Below are positions 1 through 13,000 of a stretch of DNA of 64,000 bases, one piece after another. How positions within the stretch are numbered: position 1 is the first letter of the stretch; every line of letters starts with the position of its first letter. The notes below the pieces were generated by a model. It had not been told where the DNA came from, searched no databases, and saw nothing but the letters and a program-made list of their open reading frames with translations. The DNA comes from Erodium maritimum. Lineage: Eukaryota; Streptophyta; Magnoliopsida; Geraniales; Geraniaceae. The position numbers were made by a program, and so were the translations under genes. The stretch is from the NCBI GenBank assembly GCA_963921825.1, contig OY997596.1, forward strand, positions 6,825,001-6,889,000. The letters run 5' to 3'.

Positions 1-2522
1 GTGGGCAGGAAGAAAGGCGAGTGTGGGTGTGGGTCTCAACCGGGGAACATTGTTGGCCAGCTGCAATGAGGATAACGGCGGAAGAGGGGCAGCTGCACCT
101 GACACCTCAAGGTTCGACGCCCTGCGGAAGCGGGAGGCTTGTGGTTAGCCGTGGGGGCTGGTCGATAGATGGAGTTTGGGGTCCATGGCTGGTCGGGAAC
201 CATGGAAAACGGAGATGGATCGTCGATGAGTGCTTGTGAGAGGTCGGGAGGTTGACGAAGGAGGGAGGCAACCAGAGGGTTCTGTAGAAACCCTAGGGTT
301 CGAGTAGAATAATAGGAGTTAGTTTTAAATGATATTATATAAAATGATTAATAACAAGATTTTAGATAAAAATATAAAAATCGGTCTATCGTTTCCAACT
401 ATGTCAGTAAGCAGTTGTCTAGACCAGTTTTGAAAATACTTTTTAAAATAGTGCAAATTTGCTCGGAATCGTCTAGTTTATTAAACCAGATCAGTATTTA
501 CTTAAAAATCAGTATTTGCTGGGCCAATTTTTACCATTTTCTGTTGAAAATCAATACACCTGTTTATATTAATTTTTATGTATTCTATGATATATATTTG
601 ACGGTTACACGAATAATTTAAAAATAGTGTATATTTTGATTTGAGTGATGTTGGTTGAGCAAGTAGATGTAGATGAAGAGGACAAGACGTTGTCGGTAGA
701 GATCTTCCATCCTTCGCTTTCAAGCAACTACATTGAAAACGAACCATTCGGTTGCTCCTCCAACATTTTCACGTGGTCATCTTGGATTTTATCTGTTGCT
801 TCTTTCTTCATTTTATGAACCAATATATTTTGATACATACACTATATATAAAGATAACGGCAAAAACAAATATTCTTATTTAATTTTATAGTTATAGTTG
901 CTCCATTTTAAAAAAAGAAAAACAAGTTATAGTTGGTTGCTCTTTTGCGTACAAATACGAACACATGAACTTTTTGTTTGACAGTATTTTGTATTAGTTT
1001 TTTATATTATAATATGAAAGATTTTATTATGTAAAATAATATGTATACAAGGAAAATAACTGAAAAATGAGAGAGCAAGACAAGGTTTAATCCGTAAATG
1101 TCAACTGTTAACTTTATGATAAATTGTTTGGTTATACCAGAAAGATTGAAGGAGAGAACAATGCATCGAAAGATTGAATAGTGGTAGTACGTTGGCGGTA
1201 AGCACTTCCTGCCTCAATCGGTAGATTTCTGGACCGAATGATTCAAAGTGTTTGATGGGACAACAAGCATCCAGGGAGTAACCTAGTGAGTAAGGGAAGC
1301 AGGAGTTCGATCATGATTCGAACGTGGCAGGGCGAGGTGTGTTTCCCCAAACACACCCCGTTGCTAAGGGGTTCCTAATGAGGTTTGATGAGACCGCTGA
1401 GAGGGTCTCGTCTTGATCAGTCTTGGGATTCTCGGGGTTGTGTTTTCCTGTCCTGACCGGTCTGGCCTTGTAGTTCCAAAGGGGGCCTTGGAAGCTTCCA
1501 AGAATTTGGGGGCAACCTGTCGTATTCTCGGGTTAGAGAAGAGGTCTTATATCGTCTCTACTTCTCCAAGTCCCGAGGTTCGGACCTCCTTGGTAGATCA
1601 AAATGGCTGATCGACCATAATGTGGTCCGTCCCCCTTGATGGTGGTGGTGTCTTAGGCAAGAAATCCGGGATCGAAGTTGAGGTATGGTGTCCCTTGCTC
1701 GCGTCAGCCTCATATCGGGCAGTAGATGCGGCGACGTGTCTGTATAATCGGCATCCCCAATAGGACCTCTTAGGGTGGGCCTTTGTTTCGGTCTATCAGG
1801 CATCACATGAAGTAAGGTATGTCCTCCATGAATGCTGATTTGATCCCGAGGGTAGATCAGGGATTGGTTTGTCGGTCTGGAAATGGATTGGGACCATCAG
1901 ATTGGGTAGGGATTCAAAAACGTGATCCAGATAGGGATAGGATCGCTTATGCACACCCAGGTGAGCCAACCATGTATTTTGTGGCAGTTGAAGCAGGCCA
2001 ACCTATCTCGGATAGGTTTTTAGGAGCGGTGTCGTTCATAGTGTGGTAGAGAAGACTAGAGAAGGTATTGGATTACCTTCCCTTTTTACCGATAAAGGGG
2101 GATGAGGAGCTTCAGTTAGGCTTACCTGAGTTGTGCCTTGTTGTGGATCTGGAGATGGGAGAGTAGTGGGGTTCTCCAAAGCCATCACAAATGAGGTCGG
2201 GAGTGAGGAACGGTGGGTAGGTGTATTAGACGCCGAAGTCTTCGGGTACGCTCCGGCTTTATGAACTTCCGTATAGGAGCTGGTGGCATGATTGGACATG
2301 GTGAGGCCTGATGGGGGTCAGTCTCGAGCCCCTCAATTATCCCCTTGGGGCTTGGTGTGGGTGTGGCTGTGTCTGATGATGTATACTTCACGAGGGGTGT
2401 CAGGGACATGGAAAAACTTGAGTGGTACAATGGTCGTCGGGGGAGATATGTAGACGGCGGGCGACGGCGGCGGCGTTAGGAGCATATGTGAGGTTGATAG
2501 AAAATGAGAGAGCCCTATTGGA
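1..2522. other. No recognisable gene; degraded repeat-like DNA
   Basis: I see no supportable gene here. Open frames at 1413-1610, 1819-2049 and 2036-2299 are short and overlap one another on both strands. They carry no domain I recognise. The stretch from about 1300 to 2450 is more GC-rich than its AT-rich surroundings, which fits an old retroelement remnant, but I could not assign a family. Confidence 0.5.
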
Positions 2523-3215
2523 TAAGGGTAGGCGTTGGCCGGTGACCACCCTTTTAACCCTAAACCGGTAACCAGACTATGACTACCGGTTCACTAAGAT
2601 TCATAACCGGCACCGTCCTTATAGCCGACGATTATCTAAGAATCTGATTGATTACGAGGTCGGTCGGTTACGATTTTTATTCGGCCCACCAAGCCCATTG
2701 GTCTTTTTTGGGTCTTCATTTTAAGTTTCAAATTTGAGCCATGATTTAAGGTTTTTAGCAAAATTTATACTTCATTTCAATCTGTTGACATCATTTTTGA
2801 ATATTTGTAAATTTAGTTAACAAGGTTTTTGGTGACATTTTTTTACCCACCCCATTATTAGGGTTAAGATTAATTGGTGGTTGAAAAATAAATGGACTTA
2901 AATGAAAATGGGTTAGTTGGTGGGTAAAAATTAAATGGACTAAAAGTAAAATGGGCTTAGCCCATAAACTAATATAATTTCGACAAAAGATGTTGAGCCG
3001 AGGTAGTGCCTAAAGCAGCCCAATGTAAATTAAATCAATATGGGCTTAAGTCTGGGCAGCCCAATAAAAACGAAAAAGTAATAGGTTTACGAAATAAAAG
3101 TCGGTCGGTCGGTTTTTTACCGGTTTGAAAGATACAAAACTGTTCCCACAAAAAATACCATCGGGTTGGTATTTTTTTAACCGTAACCGTCGTCGGTGAC
3201 AGCGGTTCGGGTGAT
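2523..3215. mobile_element. hAT-like element, right end missing
   Basis: The start TAAGGGTAGGCGTTGGCC matches the terminal repeat of the complete hAT copy at 17749-18638, and the body shares its runs of ACCGGT/CCGGTT motifs. Near 3100-3210 the text again follows the other copy (TTTTTTACCGGTTTG followed by a GGTATTTTTTTAACCGTAACCG-like stretch). The right terminal repeat is absent, so the copy is truncated near the TRIM-like units that follow. No transposase is visible. Confidence 0.55.
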
Positions 3216-3316
3216 TCCTGTTTGTCACCTCCACCTTGTGGCCTCCGATCCATATGTAGATGTCTAGTCCTGCTATGGCCCACATGTTGATGGCTAGTCC
3301 TGTACGTTAGGAGGAG

Positions 3317-3669
3317 TGTTGAAATTGAACCCACATCGGAAAAATATAAGAATAAAGAGCTATTTATAAAGGCTAGGGTCAAACCCAACTAACAAGATTG
3401 ACCTTTCAGTTGTGGAAGCCCGACTGAATATAACTGGCATGTTTTTAAAATATTGACATGATATCAGAGCATGGTTTCGGCATGTGTTAATGAATCTCCC
3501 TCGATGCCTAAATGTGCCTTGTGCGAGACCTACACGTTAGGAGAAGTGTTAAAGTGTGTGTCCCATATCGGAAGTGTACGAATACATTGAGCACTTGATA
3601 AACATATTGATGTCTACACCTATCAGCTTGAGATTTTGGGTTAGAATGCGCATTGCCATGGTATCAGAG
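3317..3669 (+). mobile_element. TRIM-like tandem LTR-PBS units
   Basis: Two short units begin TGTT and end CA: 3317-3458 (142 bp) and 3547-3658 (112 bp). Each is followed directly by a sequence complementary to the 3' end of initiator tRNA-Met (TGATATCAGAGC at 3459, TGGTATCAGAG at 3659). Each is preceded by a purine-rich tract (TTAGGAGGAG or TTAGGAGAAG). Both carry the CCCA(C/T)ATCGGAA block near the start that is common in plant TRIM LTRs. The internal region between them is only 88 bp. This fits a terminal-repeat retrotransposon in miniature, LTR-internal-LTR-internal. The two LTRs are not close relatives, so they may be different subfamilies. Confidence 0.5.
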
Positions 3670-3716
3670 TTGGTTTGGGCATGAGTTAATGAACCTCCCC
3701 TCGAAGCCCGAATGTG

Positions 3717-3785
3717 AGGCATCAATATGTTTATCTAGTAGCCAATACATCCACACACTTTAGATGTGGGATGCACATTTTAACA
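3717..3785 (-). repeat. Inverted partial copy of the TRIM-like LTR
   Basis: Read on the minus strand from 3785, this follows the LTR at 3547-3658: TGTTAAAATGTGCATCCCAC, then a run ending ATAAACATATTGATG. It faces the plus-strand copy with only about 60 bp between them. Confidence 0.5.
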
Positions 3786-5000
3786 TAACTGCATAAGAAA
3801 CACGATTAACAATTATAAAATTTCATATAATGGTTGTCTCCCTTTTCTATATCCTATAAGCCATTATCGGTGGCTCCTCCTCTAACCTCCAACCAAGGTT
3901 CTTCTTTACCACTCTCTTCCCCACGAAACAAGTATTTATATAATAGAGTTTATGGTATGCAGTACCATATCGCCGCCGCCCACTTCACGTCGTCTAGGGT
4001 TGTCATCGGCCGCTTTCTTTTTGGCCATTTTATTCTCCTCTTTCCCATATTCTCCTCTACCAATCCATCTTTGTTCCTATTGAGTCTCCATCTTCAGTAT
4101 CATCCATCGATCGGATCACGAGTTTGTGTTCCCACCAACAGATCTAGTGTATGCCCACCCCTGGCTATTCAAGACGACTTTCAAGAGAGATTTTCCAGAA
4201 GGAGACCCTATTCCTATCGGGATACAAGTGGCTAACAACGGAAAAAATCATCTATGACTTTGTCCTACCTCCATAGGTAGACTAGACAGTGATCCTAGAT
4301 GTTCGACGAGGTCTGCTCAACAATCGCGCCAAGAGGTATGAGACATTCCAATTGGTATAGGACAATGGGATGGAGGACTGTCATGTACCAATATCCGCGA
4401 AGTAACCTTGGTCACCCTCCATAGGGTAGGACAACCCGGAGTGTCATAGTGAAGCAAGACCATCTACCACGAGGAATACCTAGAACTCTATTATCTTGTA
4501 TTCACTTATGTGCTCGGTTAGATTCTTGGAAACTTATCGTTCTATTGGTACCTATATATAATGCCAATTAGGTATGCGGTATGTGACTTTGAGCATCGAT
4601 ACACATGCCTCTGGTTGGATCCCGGACTATATTTTAAGTTTTAGAGGTCCGGCCCATTAGTTTGTATGATGTCTTTTTATGACTAATGAACGAGAATCCT
4701 TTAAAAAAAATCATCAAATTAAATATTACTTTAATTTTAATAAAGTCGCACGTTTACAAGCACGAACTTGATAAATATGTTACAACTCCTAATTTTTTTT
4801 ACTTTTATTATCATAAGATATTGTGTTATATAACCAACCTTTTAAGGAAAAAAAAGGATGAAAAAGAACACATGTGGAGATTCCTCATTACAACCAAGGG
4901 TAGATCCCAAACACTACAAGAGTCTGTCCATCTTGGCAACTCAAAATAGAACGAACAAGTCAACACCCTGATTTTTACGACATGAAGCAAACTAGTAGCA
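3786..5000. other. No recognisable gene
   Basis: The longest frame is 133 codons (3834-4235, plus), which is serine/proline/phenylalanine-rich with no domain I recognise. The rest is AT-rich with short frames. I would not annotate a gene. Confidence 0.45.
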
Positions 5001-5099
5001 CAATAGAAAATAATCTAAACTAGGTCTACAACCCGGTTTCACAAACATGAAGCGTGAGAACATTAAGAACAAGTACCAGAACAATAAAAAAAACTAAAT

Positions 5100-5745
5100 C
5101 TACCATTGATGACCATCTCTAGAACACCAGATTCACGACTGAACTCCGCCCAAGCACGCAACCTTCGACGAAAGCAAGGATTGGTGGTTAACACCACAAA
5201 ACGATCTCCAACAGCCTTGAGCCGAGGAAACAACCCCAACACTCGAGTGTCCATATTCCTTAGTTGGTCCTTAGTGACCTAAGCGGTAGCCCACCATCGG
5301 TCAACATCGGGCGGTGACCCAAATATGGGGAAGTCCAATACTGACAGATCGGTACCAAGCAAGGATATCCGAACAATGGGACATCAGCGGAAGAAGATGA
5401 GGTCCCCAAACGAAAAATGACGACCATCTAGTACCCCGAGACGATCCACGTCGTCGACCACCACTGGTGGAAACCACCTCTCCGAAAACAGAGAGAAATA
5501 ATGGAAGAGAAAAAGGGCATACCTAAAGCACGAGTGTCACCCAAGTGAGACTGTGATAAAATGTAGGTCAAATCTGATGTAGATCCAACCTAAGAAGAGT
5601 AGAGCCATCACCGGAGGCGAGATTTGAAGAAAAAACTTGCGAACGACGGAGGTTTGAACGTGGGTCGGTGAGGAGACAAACTCTGGTACCATATTAGAGA
5701 ACCAACTCAATTAAAATCTCAAGCTGATAGTTGAAGGCCCAATTA
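5100..5745 (-). mobile_element. LTR-retroelement remnant: LTR end, PBS and leader
   Basis: On the minus strand a sequence like the end of the 3547-3658 LTR (CTATCAGCTTGAGATTTT) is followed at 5691-5681 by TGGTACCAGAG, a variant of the initiator tRNA-Met primer-binding site. A leader-like region runs on to about 5100. No gag or pol reading frame was found. The LINE at 5747-6745 abuts the LTR fragment. The outer limit is a guess. Confidence 0.4.
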
Positions 5746-5746
5746 T

Positions 5747-6745
5747 TTTTTTTGAAGCGACAAGATATAGATTTATTATTTGAAATGATAGAGAATACAT
5801 TTAAGTGCATCCAGAACAGTGAAGCCGGACCATGATTGGACAAACATAGAACGGGCTTCCCGAGCTAGCCATTGCGCTGCTCCGTTCGCTGACCTAAAAA
5901 CATACTCAAGTTTGACATCCTCGAGAACAACAAGAAGAGACCGACAATCGTCAACCAGTCGGTCCAGAGGGGAGAAAACTTGACGAGTCCCCTGAATCAG
6001 ATGTACCAGATATTGGGCGTCGTTACGGATAACGACTCTGGGAAGATGTGTCGCTTGAACCCATTGCAAGGCCTACCAGATCGCCATAGCTTCAACGAAT
6101 TCAGGCCCCAACATGCTTAACCCTGTACCACTCCTACGCTCCAGGGTTGCTCCTGTTTCCGTTCTACAGATCCATCCCCATCCAAATGGTCCTAAATCGG
6201 CGAAAGTTGCACCATCCACATTGATAGTCGACCAGGTCGGGGGCGGTAGGCTCCAGCCCGTTTGCCTGCGTAGAGGTGTGGCCGTTGGTTTAACTCGGTC
6301 ACTTTGGGCCTCGGACCAGCTGCATTGGTTGCTGAGGACTGTGGCTATAATGCTCTGAGGACTGGAGAGAATATTGTCCCAAACCATCCCGTTTTCGCGC
6401 TTTCCAAATTTCCAAGAGAATCAGTACCATTTTGCTCTTCATCTTCATATCAGGCAGATTCAGTACCAGAGATAACCAATCATGTAAGTTGCAAGACGGG
6501 GGAATAGGAACTTGTGTACCCGAAATTTCCCAGATGGCCTGGGCAAAGGGGCAGTGAAGGAGGAGATGGTCCGTAGTCTCCTGATCAGCCTGACAGATCG
6601 GACAAACGCTCGATATCGGGACGAATTTGGTGCACAAATTGATTGCTACTTGGGGGTGCCTTATAATGCCCGCCAGAGGAAGATCTTTGTGCGCGGGTGG
6701 ATGTCTAGGTCCCATATGCTCGTCCAAACCGCCATTCTCTCGTGA
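5747..6745 (-). pseudogene. LINE ORF2 3' end: zf-RVT and RNase H
   Basis: A 5'-truncated L1-type LINE read from 6745 down to a poly(T) run at 5747-5754, which is its poly(A) tail. About 6700-6440 encodes the zinc-binding region of plant reverse transcriptases (zf-RVT): C-x2-C in CPICQAD, then ETTDHLLLHC, then a tryptophan after it. About 6330-5800 encodes an RNase H-like domain starting WSTINVDGATFADLGPFGWG, with a late segment FRSANGAAQWLAREAR. The reading frame is broken at least twice. Plant LINEs normally also encode an endonuclease and reverse transcriptase upstream; both are missing here. Confidence 0.75.
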
Positions 6746-8890
6746 TAGGACTCTATACTGAATGTTAAAATTATAATAATATTCTAACAAGTTACAAACA
6801 TATAAAATGCCCTCGTAATATATTTTTGTAATAATCTTTATATTTGTCAACTACCATATCGGAAATAAAAATGGAAGGACAATGGTAGAGCCAAAAAAGA
6901 CAGTAACAATGGTCGACCCACGAGAGTCATGCCGGCCACTTTTCTGGTGCGTGACGGACAAATAGGTCCACAGAAAAAAAGACACGTCTGTATATATCTC
7001 ATGTCACAGGCAATAAATGGAGTCAATTATAATAGCTTTAATCAATCAAGTGAACAGAATCGAGAGACTGTCTCGTTTTCATTTACAGATAAAATGGAAA
7101 TAATAAAATGGAAATATATTTAAGACACATATTATCGCCCGCATTCATCGTACTAATTCTCACGTGTCCGGTCCGTATGGCCCAAGGTTTGAGGCACAAC
7201 GACCTCACGTACGAAGAAAAAGCAGCTCTTGCCTCGTCCAATCTTGCAAAACGCCAATATTCCACGCTTACCTATGCTTGCTTTCTTTTTATTTTTCTAG
7301 ATTCCTTTGGGAATCGGACCCCGAGACCTATTATCATTATCCAAAAGATGCTTAAACATTACTATTGTTTGTTATCATTTTAAATCATGATTATAGGGTT
7401 AATTTTGTGCACCACTGTTTATAACAATGTGATGACTTGGAAAACCACTGTATAAGAACATCCATATTTCATAATTTCATGAAATATGTGACTTCATACC
7501 ATCTTAAGCAATTTTGGTTTGAAATATATATATTTTTTATTTTTTTGAAATAAAATTAATTTTCTTAAAATAAGAAATCTGATTTTTTGAAATAAAACTA
7601 ATTTTTATAAAATAAAAAATATATTATTTTTTAAATACTTTTTTGAAATAAAAACTCAAATTTGAAAATCTAATATATATATATATTAATAAAAATCTGA
7701 TTTTATATTTTTTTAAAATAAAATCTTATTTTTATGGTAAAATTTAAAGATAAATGAGGGGTATTTTTGATGTTTTAAGTTTTTTTGGATGAAAATTTAA
7801 CTGAAAATTAACTTATAAGGCATTATAATACAAGAAAAACAGATTATGATATTATACTGAAAATACAATTTTTACAGGGTATTATAATAAAATTTTCTTT
7901 TCATGAAATATATGACTTCATACAATCTTAAGCAATTTTAGCTTTCAATTCAACTCATAACTAAAAAGACAAACACTTTCCAAACGTATCCTTTAAAAAA
8001 TAAGTTAATTGCACGGACATTATAGATTTGAGAGTAATGATTATACGAGGGAACAAACAGTTAATTACGGTTAAATTAACAGTACTTTGAATTTTAAATA
8101 GTAACTCATATTATAAAAATAGAATATCCCACGTGTAATCCTCGCACGTGAAGAGAAGAAAAAGCAGTAATCCTGAAACTTTACGTATGTGGTGTTTTAA
8201 GACAGCAACTATTTAGGCCCCGCATTGCCCGGAAAGATGGCACAATTAAGCTTTTCCTTTTTTAAAGTCCAAAAGGAAAGATAATAAAATAAACAAATAA
8301 ATAAGACAGAACAAAAAAAAACACGAAGATAGAATAAAAAATAAATAAATAAGACAGAACACAACACGAAAATGAAAAAGAGGCCATGGTTAACTCCGAC
8401 AAGTGGGGCCCACGGAAGGGGGACAAACGGTATCGGGCATGATGACAAAGCAAGCAATTGCGGGCAAAATGGCTTCTTGCCTTTTGCGAAAGTTCAATCA
8501 TACCCCTGGGCGCGGAGAGGGATGTAAAGCGAAAAAGGGCTAAAATGGTCATCATGTCTTTTCGGATAAAACCACCACCTTCCGAACACATGATTATGGA
8601 CGAGGTTTCGTTTGTTTAGTGGTAACTAATGGTTTTTGCTTAGAGCCCCTTCGTTTTTAAGTAATTACCACTTTTGCCCATTATCCTAATTACGTGACAC
8701 TGTCTGGTCCTGTCTCTATGGTTGGGCTACACAATGAAGACTTATACAGCCATGCTTTGTTCTTTTTTTTTCTACGAAACTATAAAATAAAATAAGATTA
8801 AAAGTGGGATACAAAAATCACCTAATTTTTACTTGCGTAATATCTGTCAATTAAATATTAAAATATAAACAATTAAAATATACCACGAGT
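6746..8890. other. AT-rich intergenic DNA without a recognisable gene
   Basis: The region is strongly AT-rich, especially 7500-8000, and contains only short frames without domain signal. It includes the direct repeats listed at 7478-7948 and an A-rich tract at 8260-8380. Confidence 0.6.
7478..7948. repeat. Pair of about 45-bp direct repeats, 425 bp apart
   Basis: CATGAAATATGTGACTTCAT at about 7478 recurs as CATGAAATATATGACTTCAT at about 7903. The similarity continues through CTTAAGCAATTTT in both. The DNA between them is almost pure A+T. The pair could be the ends of a small AT-rich insertion or a segmental duplication; no TSD was found. Confidence 0.5.
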
Positions 8891-8905
8891 AGATCTATTT
8901 TTATT

Positions 8906-9392
8906 GGCCTCGGGCGTCGGGTTGGTGGTCAACCGGAGTAGAAGAATGGGGTGGCCAATGGGTCACAGTTCGGGCGAGGGCTGGGAAACAGCCCGACACG
9001 CATGAGTCACCAGGCAGACCTCAGAGACAGGAAGGAGTCTCTGAGGGTGCCCTGTCATCCCTTTTCCACGGTCGATCACAGGTTCGGGTTATTCAACGAA
9101 GCAGAGCGTCGCCCTCAGGAGACCCAACGGTATTCAGACCCCCCTTGAGCAGTGATCGTCAGCGGTTTCTAGTTTTATTGTCTTTCGGTTTCTTGTTATT
9201 AGATTTGAGACTTTATTTCATTACTGTTCTAGTTCATTATCTTTGGTTGTCAGTTTTAGGTCGCCTTTATGGTATCTCACCACAACGTCCTAGAAGTTAT
9301 TGTAGTTACAACGTTATTGTGTTTGTCCCGGTAGGACTTACAAACATGTACTGATTCTTTTACCGAAATGAAAGTCGCATTTACTCGAAAAA
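8906..9392 (+). mobile_element. Short LINE-type retroposon with TSD
   Basis: A 487-bp insertion with a GC-rich head (8906-9150) and a T-rich tail ending CGAAAAAA. It is flanked by near-identical 15-bp direct repeats, AGATCTATTTTTATT at 8891-8905 and AGATATATTTTTATT at 9393-9407 (14 of 15). The poly(A) end and variable-length TSD are hallmarks of target-primed reverse transcription. The head has an open frame with no domain I recognise. It could be a severely 5'-truncated LINE or a LINE-mobilised non-autonomous unit. Confidence 0.6.
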
Positions 9393-9905
9393 AGATATAT
9401 TTTTATTTGTTATAGATTATTCTCTCGACTTTGTTTTCATTTTATTTAATTTTATATGTGATTACTGATTAGCAAGCAAAAAAAATTACAGATGTTATTT
9501 ATGGCCTGGATGAAAAGTAATTTGGATGGTTAAATGACTATAATTCAAAGTACATATAATAAAATTAATTATTTTTTACTGTTATTAGACATGATACTTT
9601 CTGCATTTGCAAAAAGGTCCTTGATCGGTATTGGGCTGAAATTAGAAGGTGATCATTGATTTCTTTTAGGCCCACTGAGGTCCATATGATTTCTACTCTC
9701 CTATTTTGTCCATGCCACCATTGTATGTGAAAATAATACTGATTTTATGTGCGACCATATTTGAATGATTAATTCAAGATTTTGGAGGAATGAAAGTCTA
9801 ATCGATCGTAATACTGGAAACGGTATAATCCTAAAAATAACCTATTTTTTAAATTGTCTTTTCGGACCCAGCTTGTCTTGATGCACTCGACCGCCCGACC
9901 ATATA

Positions 9906-10045
9906 TGATAACAATTGTAGAATTGTGTTGAAACTGATGATTGATACATACAATGTACATGAGTATATATAGCGGTAGGGTTTCCTAAACCCGATGCTAA
10001 CCCTAACGAGCCATATGGGTTGGGCCTATACAACGTATTCTAACA
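9906..10045 (-). repeat. Copia 3' LTR
   Basis: 140 bp, TG...CA, identical to 14707-14846. The polypurine tract lies immediately inside it at 10046-10053. Confidence 0.95.
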
Positions 10046-10053
10046 CCCCCCCT
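10046..10053 (-). promoter_or_regulatory. Copia polypurine tract
   Basis: On the minus strand the sequence reads AGGGGGGG directly before the 3' LTR. This is the usual site of plus-strand DNA priming. Confidence 0.85.
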
Positions 10054-10058
10054 CAAAC

Positions 10059-13000
10059 TCAAGATGGTGGTAATGAACCCAAATTGAGTTTGTCAACTAA
10101 AGGTTTGAACTTCCCTGGGATTAAGGCCTTGGTGAAGATATCTGCAATTTGATCGCCAGAGGAGACAGATCGGAGAGCGAGGGTGCCCTGATTGAGATGT
10201 TGTCGGACAAGGTGACAATCAATCTCAATATGCTTGGTGCGTTCATGGAAGACATCATTATGAGCAATCTGAATAGCACTCTGATTGTCACAATGAATGG
10301 TAGTGGCGGACTTGTGAACAACACCCATGTCATTTAGTAACCAACGAAGCCATATGAGTTCGGAAGTAGTATCAGCAAGGGCTCGATACTCAGCTTCCGT
10401 GCTGGAGCGGGCAATGGTTGTCTGTTTCTTACTTCTCCAAGAAATCAGAGAGTTACCAAGGAAGAAACAGTAACCTGTGGTAGATCGTCGGTCTGTGGGA
10501 TCGCCTGCCCAATCTGCATCTGAGTAGGCCTGTAGGACTAAAGGTGATCCATAAGAGAAATGTAGTCCTTGTGATAAGGTGCCTCGAACATAGCGCAAGA
10601 TCCGGAGAACGGCCTCATAGTGAGTAGTGCGAGGTGCGCACATGAACTGACTGACGATGTGGACAGCATATGCAATGTCAGGCCTGGTAACAGTGAGGTA
10701 TACCAACCCTCCAACTAATCGGCGATATAAGGTGGGATTCTCGAGGACTTTACCATCTGATGGAAGGTACTTGACATTCGCTTCAATGGGAGTGGAAGCG
10801 ATCTTGCTATCGGTTATTCCCCCCTTGGAGATGAGCTCGGCTGCATACTTGGCCTGTGACAAATGATAACCAGATGACAGAGAGGAAATCTCCAAACCAA
10901 GAAAGTAAGAGAGATGACCCAAATCCTTCATCTCGAATTGTTCGCTTAGTTGATGCTTGAGATCCACTATCCCGACAGCATCATCACCAGTAATGATCAT
11001 ATCATCTACATATAGAAGTAAGAGAGTATGTCCCCGAGAGGTCTGACGAACAAACAGTGAGTTGTCGTGCGGACTGGAGACGAAACCAAAGACTGCCATC
11101 GCACCACTGAACTTGGAGTACCATGCTCGCGGAGCCTGCTTGAGGCCATAAATGGATTTGCGCAAACGACAAACCATGTGTGGAGGGTGATCATAGCCTG
11201 GTGGGGGCTTCATGTAAACCTCCTCTGTAAGATCTCCATTGAGAAAAGCATTCTTCACGTCCATCTGGAAAACGTCCCACTGTCGACCAGCAGCAACGGC
11301 AAGAATGGTGCGAACAGAAGTGAGTCTCGCAACAGGAGCAAATGTCTCCTCATAATCAACCCCATGTTCCTGGGTAAATCCACGAGCCACAATACGTGCC
11401 TTGTAGCGCTCGATAGAACCATCTGCCTTGGTCTTCACCTTGTATACCCATCTAGAACCAACCACATGTTTGTCCCGAGGCAAGGGGACCAGATCCCATG
11501 TATGAGTCTTTACCATAGCCTGTAGTTCCTCAGTCATTGCTTGCTGCCATAGGGGGTTAGTGCAAGCCTCCCGATAGGTGTCAGGCTCATATACAGAGGA
11601 CACTATGGAAGCGACACGAGATGGGAGTGTTACCTCAAAGTCCTGGAGGTGAGATGGGAGTTGCCGATGACGCTGTGGTCGAGTCGGTAGCACAGGATCT
11701 TCTAGCACGGGATCCTCTGGCGGAACGTGGTCCATGGTAGGAGGTAGAGATGTCGGAGCACCTGCAGGAGTCAGCTCAATGGGAGAACCCTCATCATCAT
11801 CAGAAAACAGATCAATATCGGGATTAGCGAAGAAAGGAGTAGACTCGGGAATGTGAAAAGAAGACATGGAAGAAAACATCTTATGTTCCCAGAATGTGAC
11901 ATGGCGAGATATGCGGAGACGTTTGGAAACAGGGTCCCAACATCTGTACCCTTTGTGTTCGATCCCATACCCAATAAAACAACAAAGACGAGAACGAGGT
12001 TCAAGTTTAGTACGTTCATGAGGTTGGAGATGAACAAAACAGACACACCCAAAGACACGAAGAAGATCATAGACTGGAGGACGACCATATAAGCACTCGT
12101 AAGGAGTTTTGTTACCTATGACCGGGGATGGAACTCTGTTGATGGTGTAAACGGCAGTGAGAGCAGCCTCCCCCCAGAATCGTTCAGGACAGGCAGCCGC
12201 AATGGTGAGAGCACGGACCGTATTTAGAATATGACAGTGTTTCCGTTCTGCCCGACCATTTTGTTGCGATGTGCCAGGACAGGAGCGTTGAACGATAGTA
12301 CCGGTGGAAGCAAGTTGTGCAAGGAAGGATGACTCTTTAAATTCCATGCCGTTATCCATACGCAGTGTTTTGATAACCTTTGAAAATTGTGTGCGAACCA
12401 TTGCAGAAAACTCAGAATAAATTTTGTTGAAGTCAGATTTATGATGCATGAGATAAATCCAAGTAAAACGTGTATGATCATCAACAAATATAACAAACCA
12501 CCGAGACCCCCCCATGGTCGGAACAGGTGATGCTCCCCACAAGTCAGAATGAACAAGATCAAAAGGTGCAGAGGAAATAGTATTATTAAGAGAAAACGGC
12601 AGTTTATGATGTTTAACAAGCTGACAAGACACACAATCACCAAAAGTATGCGAAACTGACCCTAACAAACCACTTGAAATAAGACTACGCAAACGAGAGG
12701 AAGACGGATGACCTAGGCGAGAGTGCCATAGATCAGCGGAGACGACAGCGCCACAAGCAGATGAGGATGATGATGATGGTGAGGGAACCACCAGGGAGGT
12801 GAGTTCAAACAGGCGACCAACTTTACGTCCTGTCCCATGGATTCGTCCCGTCAGTGGATCCTGCACAAGAACAGAAGAAGTACGACCAGAAAAGTTAACG
12901 TCAAAACCCAAATCACACAATTGACCAACTGATACAAGGTTCAGTGATAAATTCGGAACAAGCAAGGTGTTGGGTAGTGATAACTGGTCTTCGGTTGCGG

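Noticed and set aside
1260-1330. tRNA-derived SINE suggested by a B-box-like GTTCGATC word
   Set aside because: No matching A box at the right distance, no poly(A) end and no TSD were found.
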